Below, in pieces: positions 6,087 to 11,139 of a stretch of DNA of 11,139 bases. Numbering within the stretch: position 1 is the stretch's first letter; each line of letters opens with the position of its first letter. The DNA comes from DATEDA01 sp035286595. Its GTDB lineage: Bacteria > Pseudomonadota > Gammaproteobacteria > Burkholderiales > SG8-39. Made by a program: the position numbers and the translations under genes. Below the pieces are notes generated by a model. It saw only the letters and a list, made by a program, of their open reading frames with translations. It did no database searches and had not been told where the DNA came from. The stretch lies in the NCBI GenBank assembly GCA_035286595.1, contig DATEDA010000243.1:1-11139 (forward strand), given 5' to 3'.

Positions 6087-7100
6087 TCAGTGGCCGGCGG
6101 CGGCGCGCGCCGGAACGGCCTCGCCGGCCGGCGCCGGGCGATGCTTCACGCGCTCGCGGATGAGGGCCTCGACGCCGTCGAGCGTCGGAGTCGGCACGCC
6201 GGCCCGCCGGCCGAGCTCGCCGACCGCGCCGACGATCGCGTCGATCTCGAGCGGCCGGCCGCGTTCGAGGTCCTGGAGCATCGAGATCTTGGCGGACCCG
6301 AGCTTGCGCGCGAGCGCGAGCCGCTCCTCGACCGTGACCGTGATCCGCGCCCCGAGCGCCGCCGCGACCTGCATGGCCTCGATCATCATGCGCCGGATCA
6401 GCTCGAGCAAGCCCGGGTTGGCGTTGATGTCGCTCATGAGCGCCCCGGTGAGCGCGGCGACCGGGTTGTACGAGGCGTTGCCGATCAGCTTCGTCCAGAT
6501 GTCGTCGCGGATGCGGCGCGAGACCGGGGCCTGCAGACCGGCGGTCTCGAGGGCCTCCGCGATCGCCTGGAGCCGCGGCGTGGTCGTGCCGTCGATCTCA
6601 CCGAGGATGAAATCGCGGCCCCCCGTGTGATGGACGACACCGGGCGCGATCACCTCCGCGGCGGCGTGGACGACGCAGCCCACGAGGTGCTTCGGGTCGA
6701 GCGCGCGCAGCATCGCGCCGTCCGGGTCGAGGCACTCGACGGCCGAGCCGTCGAACCGGCCGCCTTCGCGCGCGAAATACCACCACGGGACGCCATTGAT
6801 CGCGGTGACCATGGCGGTGTCGGGCCGCAGCAGGGGCGCGAGCCGCGACAGCATCGGGCCGATCGCATACGCCTTGAGGGTGACGAAGACCGCATCCTGC
6901 GGGCCGAAGTCGCGGGGGGTTTCGGCCGCCGCCAGGCGGAACGTGCGGGTGCCTTCGGCGTCCCTGAGCGCAAGGCCCTTGGCGCGGATCGCGGCCAGGT
7001 GCTCGCCCCGCGCGACGAGGCTCACCTCGTGCCCCGCGGCGGCGAGCTTCGCGCCGAGCACGCCTCCGATCGCTCCTGCTCCGACGATGCAGACCTTCAC
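6087..7100 (-). CDS. Ketopantoate reductase family (ApbA/PanE-like) dehydrogenase
   Basis: A 337-residue NAD(P)H-dependent oxidoreductase of the ApbA/PanE family, which reduces 2-oxo acids to 2-hydroxy acids or runs the reverse. The N-terminal Rossmann motif is VCIVGAGAIGG (3-13). Catalytic positions known from E. coli PanE all appear present: Asn102 in INGV, Lys204 in IWTKLIGNASYNP, Asn208, Asn212, Ser273 in KISMLQDLERGR and Glu285 in LEID. About 20 residues of Ala/Pro-rich tail follow the family core. The start is GTG at 7100, placing the Rossmann motif at residue 3; the open frame continues to 7454 but the upstream part has no recognisable sequence and runs into the opposing kinase gene. 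It is the first gene of the catabolic set, so it probably acts on a pathway 2-oxo acid or alcohol rather than in pantothenate synthesis. That role is inferred from context. Confidence 0.88.
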   Translation of the reverse strand: MKVCIVGAGAIGGVLGAKLAAAGHEVSLVARGEHLAAIRAKGLALRDAEGTRTFRLAAAETPRDFGPQDAVFVTLKAYAIGPMLSRLAPLLRPDTAMVTAINGVPWWYFAREGGRFDGSAVECLDPDGAMLRALDPKHLVGCVVHAAAEVIAPGVVHHTGGRDFILGEIDGTTTPRLQAIAEALETAGLQAPVSRRIRDDIWTKLIGNASYNPVAALTGALMSDINANPGLLELIRRMMIEAMQVAAALGARITVTVEERLALARKLGSAKISMLQDLERGRPLEIDAIVGAVGELGRRAGVPTPTLDGVEALIRERVKHRPAPAGEAVPARAAAGH

Positions 7101-7120
7101 TCGCGAGTTCCCGACGCCAA

Positions 7121-7150
7121 GGCGGCGTAGTTTGCCGCATTTCAGCCGCC
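7121..7150. promoter_or_regulatory. Nested short inverted repeats just upstream of the reductase start
   Basis: GCGGC (7122-7126) and GCCGC (7134-7138) flank the A/T-richer GTAGTTT. GGCGGC (7121-7126) can alternatively pair with GCCGCC (7145-7150). This lies 20-50 bp before the GTG of the minus-strand operon, a usual place for an operator or a 5' leader structure. No protein can be assigned, and short GC-rich repeats arise by chance in such DNA. Confidence 0.3.
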
Positions 7151-7180
7151 CCAGGGTTGGATGACGCCTGAGTGACGGGC

Positions 7181-7228
7181 CCGAGGGCCCCGCGGGGCCG
7201 GGCTGAATCCCGGCCCCCGCGCCCTCGG
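7181..7228. repeat. Large interrupted inverted repeat in the divergent intergenic region
   Basis: CCGAGGGC (7181-7188) pairs with GCCCTCGG (7221-7228). Inside it GGGGCCGGG (7194-7202) pairs with CCCGGCCCC (7209-7217) across a 6-nt CTGAAT loop. The whole 48-nt block can form one long hairpin in either strand's RNA or a cruciform in DNA. It lies between two divergent gene sets, so it could insulate one from the other by terminating antisense transcripts, or serve as a binding site. No T tract follows on either strand. Confidence 0.6.
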
Positions 7229-7232
7229 ACCA

Positions 7233-7244
7233 GCGTCGCGACGC
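7233..7244. promoter_or_regulatory. Perfect 12-bp palindrome, possible operator
   Basis: GCGTCGCGACGC is identical to its own reverse complement. It sits midway between the two divergent gene starts (about 76 bp before the kinase ATG and 133 bp before the reductase GTG). A dimeric regulator site is possible; no family is recognised. Confidence 0.3.
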
Positions 7245-7306
7245 CAGGTCGGGAAATCGACCACATCGGGCCGCAGAAACGACGCTTCGCGGCAACACCC
7301 TTCCGC

Positions 7307-7312
7307 TAGAAT
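7307..7312 (+). promoter_or_regulatory. TAGAAT -10 element of the kinase gene, suggesting a leaderless start
   Basis: TAGAAT matches the -10 consensus TATAAT at five of six positions and ends 8 nt before the kinase ATG (7321), so transcription would begin at or next to the A of ATG. No Shine-Dalgarno is present. The -35 region is weak: only a TTCGC-like sequence near 7286-7290. Confidence 0.55.
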
Positions 7313-7320
7313 CGCTGACC

Positions 7321-9804
7321 ATGCGCCGTCGCGCTGCGCTCCGTTCCGCCTGGGAAGCCGCCGTCCGCGTGCTGGTCGGGGTCGGCGCGTGCGCCGCCGG
7401 GGTCGGGCTCGCCGCGCTCTTCGCCCAGACGACGCTCTTCGAGCGGCTGAACAACTGGCTCTACGACGCGCTGCAGCGGTCGGCCGGGCAGACGACGAGC
7501 CTCGAGTCGGTGGTGGTGTTCGACGTCGACGAGGAGTCGCTGTGGCGGATGTCCCAGACCCTGGGCCCGTTCTTCAACGAGCGGGAGCTGTACGCCCGCG
7601 TCCTGCGGTATCTCGACCAGCACGGCGTGCGCGCAGTCGCTTTCCACACGCTGTTCGCCGACGAGCGCCCCGGTGACGAGGCGCTCGCCGCAGCCTTCCG
7701 GCGCGGGACCGTGCTCGCCGCCGCCGGGCTCCCGGTCACGCTCGCCGGCACGCCCAAGTACCAGCGGCAGCTCGAGACGACCGCGGTCGCGCGCAACCTG
7801 CCCGCGAGCGGCGCCGGCGATCACGGGGACGAGCCCCGCATCCCGCACGTCGCGTGGGCGTACTTCAAGCTGCCGCCGGACTCGCTCGCCAGCAACACCT
7901 CCACGACGGTCGGCGTCATCAACCTGCGTCCGGACGACGACGGCGTCCTGCGGCGGATTCCGCTGTTTCACGGCAGCCAGGGCTACGTACTGCCGAGCAT
8001 GCCGCTGGCCGTCCTGGCGGCGGTGGACCCGAGCATCCTGCCGATCCGCCTCACCGACCGCGCCCTGTACCTGCGGCGCGCCGCGGTCCCGCTGGGCCCC
8101 TACAGCGAGGTCGCGCTCCGCTTCCCGGCCAATGCCGACGAGCTGCGCGTGATCCCGTTCTACGAGCTCGCGCTCGCCGCGGGCGGCGCACAGGGCACCC
8201 AGTGGCTCGCGCGGGAAGTCGCCGGGAAGGTGGTCTTCATCGGCAGCTCGAGCACGCTCGCCGCCGACTACGCGTTCACCCCGGTCGGGCGCCTCTCCGG
8301 AGTGCAGATCGCCGCGCTCGCCTACGCGACGCTCGCCGCCGGCCACCTCAGCAAGCCGGCGGCGCTCACCGTCGACGGCCTGCTGCTCCTCGGGGCGCTG
8401 CTCGTGCCGCTCCTCGTGATGCGCCGCGGGGTCGAGGCGACCGGCCGCCACTATCTCGCGGCGTTCGTCGTGACCCCGCTCGTGCTCGCCGGCATCGGCG
8501 CCGGACTGTTCGGCCTCGGCCTCCAGCCGCGGTGGCTGTTCGCCCTCGTCGCGGGGCTCGGCTCGCTCGGCGTCGTGTTCTCGATATGGCTGTTCGCGCT
8601 CTCCGACGAGCGCCGCAAGCTGCGCTACGAGACGCTCGCCGCGCGCGAGGCGAACCGCCTCAAGAGCGAGTTCCTGAACCATCTCACCCACGAGCTGCGG
8701 ACGCCGCTCACGGCGATGATGGGCTTCAACAAGCTCAACCAGTTCACCGACGATCTCGGGCGCGAGTCCCGGATCCGGAACAGCGCGATCATCGGGCGCA
8801 ACTGCGAGCATCTGCTGCAGCTCATCAACAACAACCTCGACCTGGCGAAGATCGAGGCGGGCACGCTGGTGATCGCGCCGGCGCCCGAGGACCCGGACCA
8901 GATCTGCCGCGAGGTGATCGCGTCGCTGCAGGCGGTCGCCGAGGAGAAGCGGCTGCGGCTGCGCTACACCCGCGAGACGCAGCTGCCCCCGGCGCTGATG
9001 CTCGATGCGGCGCGGACCCGGCAGATCCTCATCAACCTGCTGGGGAACGCGCTGAAGTTCACCCAGGTCGGCACCGTCGAGCTGGCCGTCTCATGGCACA
9101 TCGCGGCGCTCGTGGTCGAGGTTCGCGACACCGGCCCCGGGATCCCGAAGGTCGCGCTCGCGCGGATCTTCCAGCCGTTCGAGCAGGCCGACGCCACCAT
9201 CGCGAGCCGCTACGGCGGGACCGGGCTCGGGCTGGCCATCACCCACAGCCTGGTGCGCATGATGGGCGGCACGATCGACGTCGATTCGCGGCCCGGCCAC
9301 GGCTCGACGTTCCGGGTGCGCCTGCCGGGCGAGCCGGTCGCCCGCGCCGAGAGCGTGCGGCCGATCACCGACGCGATCCCGCCGCGCACGCCGCTTACCG
9401 GCCGCGTGCTGCTCGCCGAGGACAACGAGGACATCCGGGCGCTCGTCGCGCTGCACCTCGGCAAGCTCGGGATCGACACGCACGCGGTGGCGAACGGCTT
9501 GTCGGCCGTCGACGCCGCGCTCGCCGCGCCGTTCGACGCCGTCCTGATCGACATGGAGATGCCGGTCATGAACGGCTACGAGGCGGTGCACGTCCTGCGG
9601 ACGCGCAACTACACCGGGCCGATCTTCGCCCTGACCGCGCACCAGGAAGGCGTGGAGGTCGAGCGGGCGCGCGCGGCCGGCTGCGACGGGATCATCACCA
9701 AGCCGATCGCGCTGGAGACGCTGCGCAACGCGCTGCGGCCGATCCTCGCCGAGCGCCGCGGCCTCGCTCGGATCGGGCGCTCCGGCGACGCGACCGGACG
9801 CTAG
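7321..9804 (+). CDS. CHASE2-sensor hybrid histidine kinase with receiver domain
   Basis: An 827-residue inner-membrane sensor kinase. After one N-terminal membrane span (about 14-36) comes an extracytoplasmic CHASE2 domain (about 40-345) with VVVFDVDEESL, GVINLRPDDDGVLRRIPL and GKVVFIGSSSTLAADYAFTP. Three spans follow (about 352-368, 378-401, 405-428), the usual CHASE2 layout. A short helical linker leads to HisKA with phospho-acceptor His457 in THELRTPL. The HATPase domain has N-box INLLGNALKF (571-580), DTGPGIP (603-609), the PFEQ box and YGGTGLGLAI (631-640). The C-terminal receiver (about 696-812) has Glu700/Asp701, phospho-acceptor Asp744 in DMEMPVMNG, Thr772 and Lys794. All catalytic residues are present, so it should be active and needs an HPt, which is the next gene. 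CHASE2 ligands are not known in general. The ATG at 7321 follows a TAGAAT box with no ribosome-binding site. Confidence 0.95.
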   Translation: MRRRAALRSAWEAAVRVLVGVGACAAGVGLAALFAQTTLFERLNNWLYDALQRSAGQTTSLESVVVFDVDEESLWRMSQTLGPFFNERELYARVLRYLDQHGVRAVAFHTLFADERPGDEALAAAFRRGTVLAAAGLPVTLAGTPKYQRQLETTAVARNLPASGAGDHGDEPRIPHVAWAYFKLPPDSLASNTSTTVGVINLRPDDDGVLRRIPLFHGSQGYVLPSMPLAVLAAVDPSILPIRLTDRALYLRRAAVPLGPYSEVALRFPANADELRVIPFYELALAAGGAQGTQWLAREVAGKVVFIGSSSTLAADYAFTPVGRLSGVQIAALAYATLAAGHLSKPAALTVDGLLLLGALLVPLLVMRRGVEATGRHYLAAFVVTPLVLAGIGAGLFGLGLQPRWLFALVAGLGSLGVVFSIWLFALSDERRKLRYETLAAREANRLKSEFLNHLTHELRTPLTAMMGFNKLNQFTDDLGRESRIRNSAIIGRNCEHLLQLINNNLDLAKIEAGTLVIAPAPEDPDQICREVIASLQAVAEEKRLRLRYTRETQLPPALMLDAARTRQILINLLGNALKFTQVGTVELAVSWHIAALVVEVRDTGPGIPKVALARIFQPFEQADATIASRYGGTGLGLAITHSLVRMMGGTIDVDSRPGHGSTFRVRLPGEPVARAESVRPITDAIPPRTPLTGRVLLAEDNEDIRALVALHLGKLGIDTHAVANGLSAVDAALAAPFDAVLIDMEMPVMNGYEAVHVLRTRNYTGPIFALTAHQEGVEVERARAAGCDGIITKPIALETLRNALRPILAERRGLARIGRSGDATGR

Positions 9805-9815
9805 GAAGGAGTTGG

Positions 9816-9827
9816 CGGCGCGCGCCG
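9816..9827. repeat. 12-bp palindrome after the kinase gene
   Basis: CGGCGCGCGCCG, 12 nt after the kinase stop codon, is a perfect palindrome followed by further C/G-rich sequence capable of folding. It could slow transcription between the kinase and HPt genes, but no T tract follows. It may also be chance in this base composition. Confidence 0.25.
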
Positions 9828-9882
9828 GCCCCGGCCCGCCGGGATCGTGCATATTGCCGCGCTGGGCGAGCGGGTTGTCCCC

Positions 9883-9888
9883 TAGAAT
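9883..9888 (+). promoter_or_regulatory. TAGAAT -10 element of the HPt gene, suggesting a leaderless start
   Basis: TAGAAT ends 7 nt before the HPt ATG (9896), the same CTAGAAT-to-ATG layout as at the kinase gene. No Shine-Dalgarno precedes the ATG, and no good -35 lies at 16-18 bp. It suggests that the HPt and response-regulator pair has its own promoter within the 91-bp gap. Confidence 0.5.
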
Positions 9889-9895
9889 TCCCCGG

Positions 9896-10195
9896 ATGTC
9901 GCAGCCCCGGTACAGCGTGCGCGTCTCAAGCGAGCTCCGGCACCTCATTCCGCGGTTCCTCGAGAACCGCCGCGGCGAGCTCGACCAGCTACGCGGAGCG
10001 CTCGCGCGCAACGACTTCGAGGAGGCCCGGAAGATCGGCCACACCCTGAAGGGCGCGGGCGGCGGCTACGGCTTCCACGAGATCACCCGCCTCGGCGGCG
10101 AGATCGAGCGGCTCGCCGTGCGCGGCGAGGACGTCGGCGGGCTCGTCGACGCGCTCGCGGAGTACCTCGCGGGCGTCGAGATCACGTTCGAGTAG
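9896..10195 (+). CDS. Stand-alone histidine phosphotransfer (HPt) protein
   Basis: A 99-residue all-helical cytoplasmic protein with the HPt signature IGHTLKGAGGGYGF (47-60); His49 is the phospho-acceptor. It should take a phosphoryl group from the receiver domain of the hybrid kinase (Asp744) and pass it to the response regulator downstream. The length is typical for a single HPt four-helix bundle. The ATG at 9896 is chosen because it keeps the helix before His49 complete and follows the TAGAAT box; the frame is open to 9812, but the added residues would be a Gly/Pro/Arg-rich stretch unlike HPt. It lies 91 bp after the kinase and 3 bp before the response regulator. Confidence 0.9.
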   Translation: MSQPRYSVRVSSELRHLIPRFLENRRGELDQLRGALARNDFEEARKIGHTLKGAGGGYGFHEITRLGGEIERLAVRGEDVGGLVDALAEYLAGVEITFE

Positions 10196-10198
10196 GCC

Positions 10199-10933
10199 AT
10201 GCGGATCGCGATCCTCGAGGACGATCTCTCGCAGGCGGACCTCGTCCGGGTATGGCTCGCCGGCGCCGGGCACAGCTGCCACACCTTCCACCGCGGGCGC
10301 GAGCTCATGCGCGCGATGACCCGCGACACCTTCGACCTCCTGGTCCTCGACTGGGAGCTTCCCGACGTGAACGGCGACGCGGTGCTCGTCTGGGTGCGGG
10401 CGAACGTCCGCGACAACCTCCCGGTGCTGTTCACCACCGCCCGCGACACCGAGCAGGACATCGTCCGCGCGCTCAAGGAGGGCGCCGACGACTATCTCGT
10501 GAAGCCGCTGCGCAAGCACGAGCTGCTCGCGCGCGTCGAAGCGCTCGGGCGGCGCTCGAAACCCCAGCCGCGACTCGCGGAGGCGCTGCGCGTGGGCGAC
10601 TTCGAGATCGATCTTGGGAAGCGGACGGTGCTGCGCGCCGGGCGCCCGATCGACCTCACGCAGAAGGACTTCGACCTGGCGGTGTTCCTGTTCCGGAACG
10701 TCGGCAACCTCGTCTCGCGGGGGCACATCCTGGAGTCGGTCTGGGGCCGCAGCCCCGACCTCAACACCCGCACGGTCGATACGCACGTCAGCCGGCTGCG
10801 CTCGAAGCTCGGGTTGGTCCCCGAGCACGGCTGGCGGCTCACCGCCGTCTACCAGCACGGCTACCGGCTCGAGGCCGTCACCGGCGACGCGGCGAACGGC
10901 TCGGCCGACACTCCCGAGCAGCAGAAGGCCTGA
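10199..10933 (+). CDS. OmpR/PhoB-family response regulator
   Basis: A 244-residue DNA-binding response regulator. The receiver domain (1-118) has the acidic pocket Asp8/Asp9, phospho-acceptor Asp51 in LLVLDWELPDVNG, the Thr79/Thr80 switch position and Lys102 in YLVKPLRK. The C-terminal winged helix (about 128-226) shows LTQKDFDLAVFLFRNVGNLV, the recognition-helix region RTVDTHVSRLRSKLG and the closing hairpin HGYRLEAV, all typical of OmpR/PhoB. The ATG lies 3 bp after the HPt stop with no separate ribosome-binding site, so translation is probably coupled. It is the likely output of the phosphorelay; target promoters are unknown, but the divergent region at 7101-7320 and the sequence at 10934-11025 are the nearest candidates. 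The last 15 or so residues are a polar tail. Confidence 0.95.
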   Translation: MRIAILEDDLSQADLVRVWLAGAGHSCHTFHRGRELMRAMTRDTFDLLVLDWELPDVNGDAVLVWVRANVRDNLPVLFTTARDTEQDIVRALKEGADDYLVKPLRKHELLARVEALGRRSKPQPRLAEALRVGDFEIDLGKRTVLRAGRPIDLTQKDFDLAVFLFRNVGNLVSRGHILESVWGRSPDLNTRTVDTHVSRLRSKLGLVPEHGWRLTAVYQHGYRLEAVTGDAANGSADTPEQQKA

Positions 10934-10939
10934 GTCGCT

Positions 10940-10958
10940 GGCCGCGGCTCGGCCGTTT
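10940..10958 (+). terminator. Weak terminator-like hairpin after the response regulator
   Basis: GGCCG (10940-10944) and CGGCC (10950-10954) form a 5-bp stem with a 5-nt loop, followed by GTTT. It lies 6 nt after the response-regulator stop. The stem and T run are short, so this is only a candidate. Confidence 0.3.
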
Positions 10959-10961
10959 GGC

Positions 10962-10993
10962 GGCTAGACACCGCCGGAGTCCCCGTCTAGCCT
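10962..10993 (+). promoter_or_regulatory. Candidate promoter whose hexamers overlap an inverted repeat
   Basis: GGCTAGAC (10962-10969) and GTCTAGCC (10985-10992) form a perfect 8-bp inverted repeat with a 15-nt spacer. TAGACA (10965-10970), one mismatch from TTGACA, and TAGCCT (10988-10993), a poor -10, are 17 bp apart and lie within or at the edge of the arms. Transcription would start near 11000, leaving a leader of about 26 nt with the GGGAGGG ribosome-binding site of the next gene. A repressor or activator could bind the repeat. Confidence 0.4.
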
Positions 10994-11025
10994 CCTCGCC
11001 ACGCGTGTTCGTCGTGGGAGGGTCC

Positions 11026-11139
11026 ATGCTGAAGCACATCCTTGCTGCTGCATGTCTGCTGGGGCTGTCCGCGTCCGGCGCCATGGCACAGCAGCCGATC
11101 CCGCCCGTGCCCATGACTCCGTTCGGCGACGGGCGGGAG
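11026..11139 (+). CDS. Exported protein of unknown function, N-terminal fragment (cut by window end)
   Basis: The first 38 codons of a gene that runs off the window. The product starts MLKHILAAACLLGLSASGAM and continues AQQPIPPVPM. This is a Sec signal peptide: a Lys near the N-terminus, a hydrophobic core, and a likely cleavage site AMA-QQ at 21-22. The mature part begins Pro-rich. The Cys at residue 10 lies inside the hydrophobic core with no lipobox, so a lipoprotein is unlikely. The start is well supported by GGGAGGG (11016-11022) at good spacing. The function cannot be judged from this piece. It lies 92 bp after the response regulator and may have its own promoter at 10962-10993. Confidence 0.75.
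   Translation, partial: MLKHILAAACLLGLSASGAMAQQPIPPVPMTPFGDGRE

Noticed and set aside
7101..7454. N-terminal extension of the ketopantoate-reductase-like protein
   Set aside because: The Rossmann motif begins at residue 3 from GTG 7100, and the extension is low-complexity and crosses the divergent kinase start.
7306..8811. Minus-strand frame of 501 codons opposite the kinase
   Set aside because: Arg/Glu/Gly-rich, no motif, and it lies entirely over conserved CHASE2 coding sequence.
7854..10049. Plus-strand frame of 731 codons in another frame across the kinase and HPt genes
   Set aside because: An Arg/Ala/Pro-rich frame-shifted shadow; the kinase frame carries all the catalytic motifs.
1..11139. 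CRISPR arrays, insertion sequences, tRNA or rRNA genes
   Set aside because: No spaced direct repeats, transposase motifs, terminal repeats flanking a gene, or tRNA/rRNA-like segments were seen by eye. Subtle structures could be missed without a search tool.

Overview
The window is very GC-rich, densely coding DNA with short intergenic gaps. The best guess is a betaproteobacterium (Burkholderiales-like) from soil or water. This rests on a TRAP transporter joined to a flavoprotein hydroxylase with a DUF2783 partner, the codon usage, and TAGAAT boxes 7-8 nt before ATG codons. The lineage is an inference and has not been tested.

Left part, minus strand (7100 down to 356): one co-directional gene set that looks like a complete uptake-plus-catabolism unit. 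Reading 5'->3' on the minus strand it holds a ketopantoate-reductase-like dehydrogenase, a class II aldolase/adducin-like protein, an FAD-dependent aromatic-ring hydroxylase-type monooxygenase, a 65-residue DUF2783 protein, and then the TRAP transporter (periplasmic binding protein DctP, small membrane subunit DctQ, large membrane subunit DctM). Neighbours overlap by 4 bp or lie 4-10 bp apart, except for a 134-bp gap before dctP and a 131-bp gap after it. The gap after dctP carries a strong terminator-like hairpin, as expected if the binding protein is made in excess over the membrane subunits. After dctM come several strong hairpins and then the 5' end of a Crp/Fnr-type regulator gene that runs off the window.

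Middle: a 220-bp divergent intergenic region (7101-7320) with several dyad symmetries separates this operon from the plus-strand genes.

Right part, plus strand (7321-10933): a full His-Asp-His-Asp phosphorelay. It consists of a CHASE2-sensor hybrid histidine kinase with its own receiver domain, a stand-alone HPt protein, and an OmpR/PhoB-type response regulator. The kinase and HPt genes each have TAGAAT just before ATG and no clear Shine-Dalgarno sequence, suggesting leaderless transcripts. At the right edge begins a gene for an exported protein, cut by the window end.

Working model (inference): the TRAP system imports an organic, probably carboxylated, possibly aromatic compound; the monooxygenase, aldolase-like protein and dehydrogenase process it. 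The divergently placed phosphorelay may or may not control that operon; only proximity suggests it. No mobile element, CRISPR array, tRNA or rRNA was seen.
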